Below, in pieces: positions 1-11,018 of a stretch of DNA of 64,000 bases; within the stretch, counting starts at the first letter, position 1; every line of letters begins with the position of its first letter. Below the pieces are notes generated by a model that saw only the letters and a list, made by a program, of their open reading frames with translations, made no database searches and was not told the origin of the DNA. Origin of the DNA: Siphonodentalium dalli (lineage: Eukaryota; Mollusca; Scaphopoda; Gadilida; Siphonodentaliidae); the NCBI GenBank assembly GCA_032622095.1, contig CP136062.1:154188875-154252874 (forward strand). The letters are read 5' to 3'. Both the position numbers and the translations under genes were made by a program.

Positions 1-648
1 GTCACGTGATGAATGTTCAAGGCCTTCAAGATGTCTCTGACCTTGTAATTGATGTTCTCACTACCATTGTCAGTGACTATTTCCAAGGGGTAACCATGTC
101 GCGGGAAGATTTCATCGATCAAGAGATGAACAATGTTATCTGCTGATTTGTCCTTGACCGGAAATGCCTCCGTCCATCCACTGTATAAATCTACGAAGCT
201 GATAATATAACGATTACCAGATAAAGGGGAGGGGTAGGGGCCCGATAGATATAAATTAATCTTAGCAAAAGGGTAAGTGGCTGTATTTGTTGTTTGCATT
301 TTAGGGGACTGTTTCTGCAGATACCTGACTTGGCAAGTCACACATTTGCTAACGTAGCAGTTCCTTGTAAAGTCTGTTCCAATAATATTTGGATTTAATT
401 GCATGATGCGTCTTGTCTATCCCCAAATAGCCATTGCTATCATGGTATTGTTGCATCTCGTTCGTTTGGAGATGTGTGGGTACCCAAAGGCGTGGGGTCG
501 GTTCCGCGTTAGCACTCGAGAGGTAATATAGTACCCCATCAATCATCAAGTGTTTGTCATCTCCTTTGTCGAAGGCATCCCGAACTAATGCGATTTCCGG
601 GTCTCTCTTTTGTTCCTCAAGCATACTGAAGTCGGGCTTGTTGAACAA
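1..648 (-). pseudogene. Integrase fragment (zinc-binding domain plus catalytic core)
   Basis: The open part (648 to 349) ends in a typical H2C2 integrase N-terminus, with spaced His residues in MQQYHDSNGYLGIDKTHHAI followed by KSKYYW. A frameshift near 350 breaks the frame just before the paired cysteines (SKCVTCQ), which continue in another frame. The rve core then reads to the window edge: the first catalytic Asp lies in FVDLYSGWTEAFP and the second in IVTDNGSEN. The final Glu falls outside the window. In life this domain inserts retroelement cDNA into the host genome; here it is a relic. Identification is by motif order and is firm. Confidence 0.9.
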
Positions 649-651
649 GAG

Positions 652-1660
652 ATTAGTAGGCTGGTAGGACTTACTAATTTGATTTTTACTTTGCCGCTCC
701 TTGGGAGTTACCTCGCAGCTTTAAAAATCTTTAGGTTGAAATTAAGAGGAATTTAATGCAGTCACCTCTCCATGCGTTTCCGCGATTGTAAGGTTGTTGT
801 CATTTATATCTACTGTCCCTTCTGCATTTTCCTGTTCTGTATATGCATTAAGGGGTGTTCGACTGATATTTTCTGCACATTGTCTATCTGGGCCTGCTAT
901 GTATTCAATGTTACAGTTATATCTAGCTATACCAAAAGCCCATTGTTTGATTTTCGTGTTCTGTGTGGGGATTCCAAGATATATTTTAAAGGTGTAAGGT
1001 CTGTTTTTATTGTAAAAGTTGCATTATGGAAGTAATGGTCCAGTCTTTGCAATGCAAAGTGAATTGCATATGCCTCTTTTTCGACAGTCGGCCATCGGGT
1101 TTGAGTATTGCCCAGTTTATGCGAGAGATAATAGATTGGTTCTTCACTGCCATATTCACCTAACTTGGTCAGGCATGCGCCAATGCAGAAGTCACTTGCA
1201 TCGGTATTGTTTGGCAAGCTTAGTCCCATTTGAATTTAGCATATTGTTTTGTAAGTTGTACCAGAGGTTCAGCAATCTGAGAAAAAGAGGGGAGAAATCT
1301 ACGATAGTAATTACTCATGCCAATGAAGGAACGCACCTCCTTCACAGGCATTGGCGTGCAAGCGATCGGATGGCATTGACCTTGTCAGGGTCAGGTCGAA
1401 CACCATGGTATCAATTATGAAACCTAAATATTGTTTCCTGTTTCCAAAACTGGCACTTTTTTATTTTAATTTCAGCGTATATTGCCGCAGTTTGTCAAAC
1501 ACTATTTGGATATGTTGCAAATGTAATACAAGGGACTCAATGTATATCAAAATATCGTCTAACTACGCGATTGCTTAATCGCGCATTCCACATAACACTT
1601 GGGCCATAAGCTGAGGGGAAACCCCGCCAGTAGTTCGAAGCCTGAATGGCATAGAATTGA
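652..1660 (-). pseudogene. Reverse transcriptase C-terminal half plus RNase H fragment
   Basis: From 1660 downward a PFGL-type box (MPFRL) is followed by a YLDD-type active-site box whose Tyr codon is now TAG (reads stop-LDDILIY). Next come the thumb motif VRSFIGMSNYYRRFLP, an RNase H core with TDASD-like DASDFCIGA and PIYYLSHKL, then WPTVEKEAYAI and KTDLTPLKYILESP. The connection to integrase follows in a shifted frame (YNCNIEYIAGPDRQCAENIS). RNase H is open from 1229 to 927. At least three frame changes and two in-frame stops mark it as dead. The sequence style is that of gypsy elements common in molluscs and cnidarians. Confidence 0.9.
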
Positions 1661-1744
1661 ATAAGAAGGAGCCTCGGTTGCATGCGAAAGCTGTCTTTTG
1701 TTTGTCCTCTGCGACGTTGATTTATGAAGTGCAGCTAACTCCTT

Positions 1745-2200
1745 CGATTTCCCCATACATAAAGTTGAAGTTTGATTTTCAAGCTAACCATGTGGGCCAA
1801 TCTCAAAAGAGAAGCTATATGTGCGTCCTCTTCCAAGGGCATATACACATCACTGACTTTGAGACATTCTAGATCATAATACAGCTTGACCCCCGAGAGG
1901 TCAACCAATCCCTCCCTAAGATCATATTCCGGGTCATATCATTTACCACATAAAACTTATGAGTCAATTTTATTTTGGACATTTTGAAAGTTAGTTCAAA
2001 GCTACCAATTACACCTAATTATTGTCCATTTCTTAGCTGAGATTAATGTATTCCCTAGTTAGTTTTGGTCGAAACTGTAATGCATCATATACCCATTTGT
2101 GAATCAAAGATACCTCTGCGCAACTATCCAACAATGAACAATATCTATGTTTACCTATTCTAACCAAACATGAGCTATTTATGGTAAAATTCTCACATTT
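1745..2200 (-). pseudogene. Retroelement aspartic protease fragment
   Basis: Around 2130 the minus strand reads CSLLDSCAEVSLIHKWVYD. This is a retropepsin flap-side active-site region in which the usual D-S/T-G-A has become DSCA. Further on, near 1925, it reads FYVVNDMTRNMILGRDWL, the conserved C-terminal ILGRDWL block. This is followed by a PLEEDAHIASLLRL segment that normally links protease to RT. The join to RT then fails: the next recognisable RT motif (MPFGL-like, near 1645) follows at once, so a few hundred bases of RT palm have been lost. The function would have been Gag-Pol processing. Confidence 0.8.
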
Positions 2201-2619
2201 GTGATCTCAATGAGAGGACGTTCTTGTTTTTTGGATATGTGCGTTGGGTCATTAGTTGTGGGGGCTTGACATAGCCATGACGGCGACAGCTTCAGTTAAA
2301 GGGGTCAAAACACCTTGCGCTTGTTGTGGGTTAGCCATTATTTATATAAGCAGATAGACTCACGTTTTGCGAAATTTCCAACACTGTTCTCTTTGTTCAC
2401 ACTATTCCTTCCTGGTCTAGCTACTTTGTCCTCCTCGTTGCGTTTCCTTCACGTTGTGCTCTCTTGTGTTTAGTGTTCAGATCCTAGCTCGCCAATGCAC
2501 TAATAAACGTATATGTGCCTAGATGGGGGACATATAACGTTCATACATCAAAATGATTTGATCATTTATTTACAAACAGTTCAATAAGATATCTTCGGGT
2601 CATCGGTATGGCTTCTCCT
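2201..2619. other. No gene seen; possible gag-side flank of the retroelement
   Basis: A few codons of a KKQERPLIEITNV-like peptide next to the protease may be the gag/pol junction. Nothing else was recognised. Confidence 0.3.
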
Positions 2620-2910
2620 AGTTGGGTGCGTCTTCCTGTCGTCTGCGTGTATCGTGGGGCTTCTCATTCTTCAGAGGTTAAGTGCACTTTCCTGTCGTCT
2701 GCGTTAATCGGGGATCGCTTGCGTCTTCATGGGTTGAGTTGTTGATCTCTAGTTGAGTATATCGACCTGTCGTCTGCTGTCGCTGGGTGCGTCTTCCTGC
2801 CCTCTGTGTGAATCGTGTGGCTTCAAGTGTCTTCATAGGTTAAGTACGTCTTACTGTCGTAAGTTGAGTATAACGGCATGTCGTCTGTCGTTGGTGTGCC
2901 TTGACGATAC
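2620..2910 (+). repeat. Diverged tandem repeat with core CTTCCTGTCGTCTGCG
   Basis: The core recurs at about 2631, 2689, 2768, 2790 and 2878 with variants (CCTGTCGTCTGC, CTTCCTGCCCTCTGTG, ACTGTCGTAAG, CATGTCGTCTGTCG). It alternates with GGTTAAGT or GGTTGAGT segments, giving an irregular unit of roughly 60-80 bp. The open frames overlapping it are repeat artefacts. Confidence 0.55.
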
Positions 2911-4484
2911 ATCGGGGGATGCGTTGTTCAGAACTACAAGCAATTTGGCTTACCTATTAATGTCGGCCATCTTGATTGCTAGTCTTCTCTTCTCGAGGTG
3001 TATCTGCTGTCGTCGTTGTGGGAACGTGTGTTGACTGCTGGAGGTATCAGCGGATACTGAATACTGAACAATGGCTACGACTTTTCGGGTTACTTATACT
3101 TCTCTTCGACGCGGCGCACCTAGGGAATTCTTCTCGAGTGATCGGTGAATCTGGTACTATATTCTTGATTCCATCTACAGATTGTTGCGAGTGGCCAGCC
3201 TGTCCACAGTATTTTGCCGACCTGCTTCGGGCATTCGTGCCGAGTGTTGTATCTGAAGATTCTCTCTGTAGATTGGTCGTTATGCGATGTGTATAGCTAA
3301 TACAGTCGTCCTCGTCATTGTCAGGGACGGTGAGGAGATTGTGTGCTCCCCCATATTGAATAATTAGTCCGTGGGTTCCGTCCACCGTTGTGTTCGTCCA
3401 GCATACTAGCACAGTATATGAATACAATTCAATGGTCAAACTAACATTCTCTTTAAAAAATTACTTGTTTTTTAACGGGTTATGTAAGTAATATCGAACA
3501 TGTAGTCGCAATAAAATGTACTTACAAAATTCAGAAAGTGCATATCAAACAATCTAAGTTTTGTAGTTGGTCGTTGTTGTTGTTGTTGAACTCTGGCCTA
3601 TACAATGTCGTTCCTTCGTCTGATATTTGAACCTGGTGTTGATGTGCACATGCGCCTAATCCAATCATGTGAGCCAGCTCGAGATCGAATTACGCCCTAA
3701 ACTTCAAAATAGCTTTCAGATCGTCACTTGGTTAACCGTTAAACACATCGTTTAGGTTGGTGTTGTGGTGCATTTACAACATGGCCAAACAATGACATTG
3801 CTGTTATCGACAAACACGATCCTTCCAAGCGCAGGGAATCTATGTGACCTCCTGTTCCCGCGTGATATTTGTCGCATATCAAGCGCATGGGGGTACTAAA
3901 ATGATTAAACGTGAGTACACTTAGAAATCAAATCCCAGCTCCTACAAATTGTCCGGGTGGTTTAATTTGTAGCGATTATTCTGCAGTAAAGCCATTAATC
4001 TGTACCAAATCAGCGGGTTCTACTAATGACTATAGAATCGATAATTCATGAAGAGTTGGCGTGTTACAAACTTGCAACAAGTTATACGCTTTGTCGCTAT
4101 ACACCTACAAATAAAGACATTGATAGAATCCAAAAAATTATAAAACGTACCGTTTAGGTTTAGCACATAATTATTATATACACATAAATGTCCATTAAAC
4201 GCATTTAACGGCAATATTTACAGTGCAGGCTTCCGTATATGTGTGTGTATCACGTCACGTGATCTGAGTACAATGACACTCTATTTTCATATGCGGAAAT
4301 CAGCAACAGGTCAAATGTTATTGTGTTTTTCATATACATGTAAAGCTGTGAATTTGAAACAGCTGTCATGCATTTTTGAACATGCTATTGCAATATCTTT
4401 CAAAATATATAGGTGGCAATTTGACCTGATTTGCCCGGAAATTTGATACCGATGAGCGTTTCTGGCTCATAGACTAAAATATCC
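2911..4484. other. Unassigned intergenic DNA
   Basis: No coding region, element end or array was recognised. A short GTT run lies near 3572. The short frames at 2976-3439 have no recognisable domain and overlap each other on opposite strands. Confidence 0.5.
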
Positions 4485-4663
4485 GTTTTGTCAATAAGCT
4501 TTTAGTGAGGGAATTCTTCTCAAAACAGGTAGGAAATTTAATTTTGGATGATCGAGTTCGTCATTGTTGCTGGGAAAAACCCGCACTAATATATAAAACC
4601 GCAGTCTGGCACCAAACCGGTGACAGAGTCAGAAAGGGAATATGATTGGTGCGTTCTGGTATA
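4485..4663 (+). repeat. Left arm of element-A inverted repeat
   Basis: This reads TTTTGTCAATAAGC then GGGAATTCTTCTCAA and ends in CCGGTGACAGAGTCAGAAAG and GGTATA. The reverse complement of 5409-5580 gives the same series of blocks in the same order. The same pair of arms occurs at 11019-11212 and 11574-11744, so this is a dispersed element rather than a chance palindrome. Confidence 0.75.
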
Positions 4664-5040
4664 AATTGATATTTTCCATCGCGCTTCCTCGTGAATCAAT
4701 AGTCAGTCCATTTGGCATTATATAGACAAGCTCGTGAACATAGACTTACAACCGATTCGTGATACGCGGAACACAATACATGTACTATCCACGTGTGTTA
4801 TATCATATACCTGATACACATATTGTTTGAGTGGGATTTAAAGCAAGCTGGCGGACCTTGAATTTCTTGGTCCTATAGTAACTTGCAACTAGATTTATCG
4901 TCTATGGTGTATAGTGTTTCACATTATTTTTCCATTAGCACCGGTTAAGGCAGCAAAACGTGACCTGAATTCAACGCGTGGCAAATACAGTTGTCGTTAT
5001 AGGAGCATTGCCTCATCATCTGAAAGCAACGCATACCAAC

Positions 5041-5338
5041 ATGGAGTTGTCGTTACTGGGACGTTGCGTCATCACTTCCTTGTGTTTGAGACTCATAAGT
5101 AACACGAATCTGCCGATGACGTCAAGCCAGTGTCATTTCGTAAAAGAATCTGGAATAATTCCTCCCGAGATCACGCCGAGTCAGACATTTGAATCGTGTA
5201 GAAGCGGAATCGAATGCGGTCAAATCTGTTGCGGAATATCATGGTGCCAGGTTATCAGGTAAAATAACACTCAGAAAGTTTGCATTGTGTCAGCTGGTTA
5301 TGGCGGAGATGGTCCGGGGACAGCGAAGATTAAATCAG
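5041..5338 (+). pseudogene. First exon of a signal-peptide/PAN-like gene with a premature stop
   Basis: ATG at 5041 opens MELSLLGRCVITSLCLRLIS, a plausible signal peptide. A Cys-rich segment follows: QCHF, ESCRSG, ECGQICCGISWCQVIR. A TAA at 5260-5262 then interrupts, but the same frame continues NNTQKVCIVSAGYGG up to KIKSG and a donor at AG|GTATGT (5338/5339). It aligns codon for codon with the intact exon at 54033-54324: CQVIR-stop-7 residues-C matches CQVTR-8 residues-C, and both exons end one base into a codon (phase 1). The stop replaces a Tyr codon (TAC or TAT to TAA). PAN/apple domains bind protein or sugar in secreted proteins; assignment here is by Cys pattern only. The exon lies wholly inside an inverted-repeat pair (4485-4663 and 5409-5580). 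It is probably a pseudogene, though stop readthrough cannot be excluded. Confidence 0.7.
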
Positions 5339-5408
5339 GTATGTCATAATAATTCGAAGTAAGAACGCGAATACATGGAATAAGTCAGGTGGAATGTAAA
5401 TCTCTATT

Positions 5409-5580
5409 AACGCGTACCAGTCATATTTCCTTTCTGACTCTGTCACCGACTGGGTACCAGTCTGTGTTTTTTATATTTAGCGTGGGCTTTTCAGCATAAA
5501 TGGAGAAGTCGATGCCCCCCAATCCAAATGTCATATGTGGGTTGAGAACAATCCACACACTAAAAACGTATTGACAGAAC
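5409..5580 (-). repeat. Right arm of element-A inverted repeat
   Basis: This contains TTTCTGACTCTGTCACCGAC and ends TATTGACAGAAC, the mirror of the left arm. Similarity to the 11.7-kb copy continues past the arm to about 5690, sharing CAATTAGAACTCTTGTGTTT, so the true repeat unit may be longer than the arm. Confidence 0.75.
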
Positions 5581-5690
5581 GATTTAGATTCAGATCGGTA
5601 GGTCTAAATGGTTGACGATTTTTATATACATGTACTGCTCAGCAAAGTGGGAGCCAATTAGAACTCTTGTGTTTGATTTGCCTAATAGTA

Positions 5691-7064
5691 TGGGCTCTCA
5701 TTACCCGAGGTGTCACCAGAAAGGGGAATTTCAGCGACCACCATTTTTAGGTAGCCCGACTATTCTAATTTCTGGATCCGGTTGTTGCGGGGTCAGTATA
5801 GGGGGATATGATTTTTTCACATTATCCTCATGCTACCCAACCTTATCTTATTTTTGTGAATTTTTCGGGTTAGTTCCTGTGATATTCATCAGTCTACGAT
5901 TCTTAAGCTGTATTCAATTTATCCTTTTCTTCCTTTGATATGGATGACAGTTATGTGAGTGGGATTGAAAATGGTAAAATTGTGCCAGATAATCGTTGGA
6001 CGTTTGAGCTGTGACCTATTTTGTTAATCGTGAACGTATTATTTGTTGCTTATTCAGCTAAATGTGCCTGTTTCAACTCCGTTTATCAAAAACTTATCGG
6101 AAGTTATTACCATATTTATGCAGTTTTGTGATCCGTAGCATATCTGCTATTTGATGGCAGTATCATTGTGACCCTATTATGTATGTAGTGCGAATGCAGG
6201 GCAAAAACTTACCCCTCCCCAAATGATATTTAGTGACGCATTTGACAAATAGTCGGATTTATAAGCGATATAAGCGATCTGAAATCAAATGTTGTATGCC
6301 TATTAGGTATGTTTTCAGGATTGACTTGTTTCCATTCTTAAATTTTGGAGTGTCGACCTAAACCGGTGTCAAAATAATTTAAAGAGCCCATGGTGATCGG
6401 TGCTATTTGAAATATTATGTCAACTGCTAAGTGTGAACTGCAGACATATATTTGAAAATTTTGATATGATCAGTTGGTTCTTGTTGGCTATAGTTGCGAT
6501 CAAAATTTAACATTGAACCCTATATATGGAGAGTCTCGTATTTGGGATAAATGGCGTCCTTTTGTGTATGATAATATGTGAAACGAAATTTCTAAAAAAT
6601 TCTATGTATAAAACTCAGGTGCTGTTAGGAAAAATTGGGAAGTCGTCAAATTATTCTCACCGACTAAATTTACGATCAAAATTTAACATTGAACATTGAA
6701 TATTTTGTTATATTACTCGAACTTTGATAGTAATATCACTAAACGGTCATCACATGCTATTATATGAAGACAATACAATCGCGTCTGACCAACTGTAACT
6801 ATCAGTAATCTAATTCATGCAATAGTCGATATTCTTATGCTTCTAGATATAGTACTGGGCAAAAGTATGTGTAGAACGGTTTGTAATGGCCCCGATATCA
6901 TAGAGTCTGATACATGTTGGGTCAAATGAACTATTATCACAAGCCTGTAGTTTTGTTTTTACGATGTGGCTATATATTAAATTATTGTTTTATTGATACC
7001 TGTTATCAACTGACTAGTATTGAAGCCAATTGTAGACCAACGAGTTGTAATGCGACAAATATAC
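5691..7064. other. Unassigned AT-rich DNA
   Basis: No gene or array was recognised. The phrase CAAAATTTAACATTGAAC occurs twice (about 6500 and 6675), which hints at an old short duplication. Confidence 0.5.
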
Positions 7065-7136
7065 TTACAAATGATACTCCATCATCATCGCCATCACACA
7101 TTACAAATGATACTCCATCATCATCTCCATCACACA
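7065..7136 (+). repeat. 36-bp tandem duplication
   Basis: Two adjacent copies of TTACAAATGATACTCCATCA plus a CATC-rich tail begin at 7065 and 7101. They differ at only a position or so. Confidence 0.85.
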
Positions 7137-7179
7137 TGCACCCAGCGTTTCTGTGTCATCCCTTCTATGATTCGTTCTA

Positions 7180-7960
7180 CATTTATGTGGTGCCCATACA
7201 CATTTGTGTGGTGTGCAAATCATGTATTACTTTATATGGTGTCCACCAGCTGGTGAGCGCTGTTCTTTATATGGTGTGCATTCATCTTTATATATTGTCC
7301 ATTTACATTTATATGGTGTGTTTTTTACCTGTATAGAGTGTCTGTTCACCATTAAGATGTCATGTCATCTGTTCTCTATATGATATGCATACATATTTGT
7401 ATGATGTGGTTCCAATTGTATATGGCGTCCATTCATCTTTATATGATTTTCAATTGTCGTCATATGATGTGGAAATCTATTTATATGGCGTGAAAATATA
7501 TATATGGTGTCAATGCACCATCACGATGCTATACCATATCATACAGACATATACTCAGCATATAAAGTCGTATACACATATAAAGTCGTATACACATCAT
7601 ATAAAGTCGTATGTACATCATATAAAGAATAGCGGCCATCATAAATGGTCACCATATACAGATAAAGGTAAATGGATACCATATAAAGGTAAATGGACAG
7701 AATACAAAGGTTAAAATCACATCATATATAGGTAAATACACACCATATAAGGTAAATACACAGCATAATAAAGGTGAAAGGACACAATAGGTAAATGGAC
7801 AAACAATAAAGATGGAAACTACATACAGGTGAATAGTCACTATATAGAGGTGATTTGGGAACCATATGAAGGTAAAACACACCATATAAATGTGAATTTA
7901 CTCCATACAAAGGAAACACCACATAATGGGCACCATATAAATGTGAATTGACATCTGGTA
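7180..7960. repeat. Back-to-back array of short CATTTATATGGTG repeats
   Basis: From 7180 to about 7510 the plus strand repeats CAT(T/C)TTTATATGGTGT-type words. From about 7540 to 7960 it repeats the complement, CACCATATAAAGGTAAATG. The whole block is thus a large imperfect inverted repeat made of units of about 15-30 bp, with its turning point near 7530. The open frames on both strands here are produced by the array. Confidence 0.75.
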
Positions 7961-8204
7961 AAGTCAGCGTCATGTTTAGCAATTTTGGTGCCCTTACACC
8001 TACCTGCATTCCTGAATTGGACAGCCTATACATCATATTGTAGGAAAATGGGCGTCCAAATTGTTTTATCAATGTTGGTGCCCCTTACATGCACGGATGT
8101 ACATTCCTGAACTGGACAGGCTATACATCAGATTGTAAAAAAAAGGGCGTCAAAACTGTTTTATCAATGTTGGTGTTCCTATCACAATCACCGTTACTGA
8201 CCCC

Positions 8205-8310
8205 GACTCAAACTCCATGCAGGGTTTACCTCCCTTGATGACTCGATAAGTCTGCTGCTACCGGCGACAGTTTCACATTGGAGATCCGTGAACTCGATCT
8301 ACGGTTACGC
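8205..8310 (+). repeat. Inverted-repeat segment paired with 10640-10690 and 12045-12132
   Basis: CCATGCAGGGTTTACCTCCC, then TTGATGACTCG and the CTGCTACCGGCGA stretch, is the reverse complement of 12085-12132. The adjoining GGAGATCCGTGAACTCGA is the reverse complement of a segment at about 10655-10675. This looks like one repeat family broken up by later insertions. Confidence 0.6.
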
Positions 8311-9044
8311 GAACTAAGTACAACGGTAATTTTTTTAATTTTCACGTCGAAGCTACTGCACAAAATCGGTGAGTATTAAACAAAACAATGATATTATCCA
8401 TATCAGATTAATTTAAAAAGGTGTGAGAATGAACCATCTGTGGGGAGAAGTAATCTATTGCCGAAACAATGTCTTAATCGTGGCACAAAAGAGATTTATA
8501 TACCTTATTTCTTGAATAATTTCCAAGTTTACGATTTCAATCGTTAGGTGAGACCCTGTCGGCTGTTCTCTGAATGTATGTTATTTGTCTCCAAATCGGC
8601 TAGCATCTCAGCATACTTATATGTTGAACCCAGATGTTATAACAAGATGAAAGGCATGTATACGGTATGCATTTTGAAATCCAGTATTATTTCTGCGAGA
8701 ACTCGTATAACGGTTTCGAACACCACGCACTTAGGTTAAGCAAACATGTTTAATAACACGCACATCGGTTTTCAATATTAGAAAAAATTATTAAACCTCC
8801 ATAAACTGGTCGACATAGAGTATATACCTAAAAGGTTTCAGCGTTATGCGCACACAAGGCGCATTTGTTTAAACACTAGAGTCAGCACTGGGCCTTTCAC
8901 ATAACTGCATAAAAAGATGTCCGTTAATTTTAGTGGACAACTTTACTAAAGAATCAGTAAATTGGTGTGTGAACGCATTGCGCGATGCCCAGAAATGCAA
9001 AAATGTATGTGACGAGATCAAGACTCCCATATAAAAGAGCACAC
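8311..9044. other. Unassigned DNA
   Basis: No gene, element or array was recognised. Confidence 0.4.
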
Positions 9045-9420
9045 TTGTAATACCATGTTACTACAGTGGTACTACCGTGGTACTATCATGGTAATACCGT
9101 GATACTACCGTGGTACTACCATGGTAGTGTCGTACTAACATGGTACGATAAGTGATATTTACCATGGTACTACCATGATGCATTGGAACTCTACTAGGGT
9201 AGGGGCCTACTTTACAATGATACTACAATCGCAGTTTGGTACTACCATGTCAGTATAGTACTACCACGGTATACTACCATGGTACAACCCGCTAAATTGA
9301 TACATACCATGTACTATACCATGGCACTGTACTAAAGTATGGTATATTACCCCACATGGTAATACCACTGTAAAGTGATAACTACCATTGTACTACCATG
9401 GTACCATGGAAAGTACGTAC
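9045..9420. repeat. Array of palindromic ACCATGGTA words
   Basis: About two dozen variants of TACTACCATGGTA follow one another (for example TACTACAGTGGTACTACCGT and TACTACCATGGTACCATGG). The core ACCATGGT is its own reverse complement, so the array has no fixed strand and could form many small hairpins. Confidence 0.75.
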
Positions 9421-10600
9421 TAGGGTAAACTACAATGTGACAGTTGATGCCGTTGTAAAGTGTCTTTTGTCATATTAGACTAGATTATGCTACGATATAA
9501 TTAAACCAGGTATTCTCGGCCCACAACTGCTCGGGATATTGACTCTACATACAAGGTTACATCTTTTGATGAATCCATTTTGAACAAGCGAATGGAGCTG
9601 AAGGCATTGCATGGGTGTGAAACGCTTGCGTTATGCGGAAAGCTAACGGATAGTTCAACGCACTTATGTGAAAGGTGTACGCGCCATGCGTAACTTAAAC
9701 CCATGTGTTAAACGCATGTACGTGAAAGCAGCTTAAGAAATAAGACATGCAGGCGCCTCCGTTCCGCGCTGTATCCGCGCTATGCTATACGAGTGCTAAG
9801 CTATATAAATTGTGCATATACATTTGTCCATATATAATAGTATTTAATTCACAGAGATGATATTATTTCAGATTAAAGTCTGAGTGTGGTAGTATAATCA
9901 CATTGAGCTTTTAACAATTTATACGATTCTATTCGTGGGTTTCATTCTACACACGTTTATGCTAAAGGAAGGATGCAGAATACTGCTTCAAAATATCACA
10001 AGTTGTATTTGGTTGTTCATTTGGGGAAATAAAACTATGTGCTATATAACACGGTTGATGGCATACTATAACGCATGCAATATGTTACATATGGGGTTTC
10101 AACTAACATGGATCATTTAGCCATCAAATTTCGTCAGCATGATTGACTTTGCAGAACATTCCATTGGAAGCTTAACCTATGCGCGTGGACGGCGTGGTAT
10201 CGAAAACCGTTGTGCGTGGTTTAAACCATTTTTGAGTAACCGTTGTACGAGTTCATTCCGAGCTTCAACCCTCGAGTTGATTATGTCGGGTTTTCGTCGG
10301 TGACCCACCTTCACGCGTAACGCTGGGCATGTGGATATCGAGGAGGATATGTTTGCTGTACAATATGGGTGGAAGATCTATCCGGGTCAACAGGCGACTG
10401 TGTAAAGTTCCATTGAACAAGAAAATATGCTCGAGTCGGAGGAATATTTTCATTTATCAGCCCATATATACAAACAAATTTGAGTAAACACTGGAGTTTT
10501 GACGATCATGCAATAGAACCATTATATACACACACAATGAACTCGGAAAATATTTGAATTATGGCACATTGCATGGGTATATATAATAAAAGTTACACTT
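9421..10600. other. Unassigned DNA
   Basis: No gene was recognised. Frames of about 60 codons at 9501, 9935 and 10265 lack any domain signature. Confidence 0.45.
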
Positions 10601-10617
10601 TCCGTCCGTCAATGTTA

Positions 10618-10700
10618 ACCGTTGTTCGAGTTCTCAACCGTTGTTCGAGTTCACGGATCTCCAGTGTGATTTTACCCACATTTGGTGGACTTGCGCGATA
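10618..10700 (-). repeat. Dispersed repeat fragment related to 8265-8310 and 12045-12075
   Basis: AACCGTTGTTCGAGTTC occurs twice in tandem, then a GATCTCCAGTGTG block. TTTGGTGGACTTGCGCGATA follows and matches, reversed, the ATCGCGGAAGTCCACCAAA stretch at about 12047. Confidence 0.5.
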
Positions 10701-10702
10701 TT

Positions 10703-10739
<37 letters not shown>
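10700..10739. repeat. AT dinucleotide microsatellite
   Basis: A run of TATATA with one or two interruptions. Confidence 0.9.
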
Positions 10740-11018
10740 CTAAGCGAACAGAGCAACAGTCATGTTGCCCTTATTAAGCACACACACCCTTATTAAGCAC
10801 ACACAATATCGAAAAAAAGTTATGTAATTTCGTACCTTAATTTCGGAAGAAACTGTCTGATTGGTTCTCCGATTATTTTATCACCACAAAAGTCTAAACG
10901 CATAAGGACGACAATATGCATGGGAAGTTAAACACAAGTGTTCTAATTGGCGCTGCCATTTTGCTAAGGAGCGTTAGAAAATCGTCAACATAACACTGCT
11001 ATAATTCGCCATTTATAT

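Larger units (their letters stand above)
1..2200 (-). mobile_element. Ty3/gypsy-type LTR retrotransposon, decayed pol region
   Basis: Read on the minus strand from 2200 down to 1, the order is protease, reverse transcriptase, RNase H, zinc-binding integrase domain, integrase core. That is the Ty3/gypsy order; in Ty1/copia, integrase precedes RT. The element runs off the left edge of the window. It is broken by several frameshifts and stop codons, and the N-terminal part of RT is missing. No LTR, primer-binding site or gag was recognised, so only the pol core is visible. It is certainly non-functional as seen. Confidence 0.9.
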
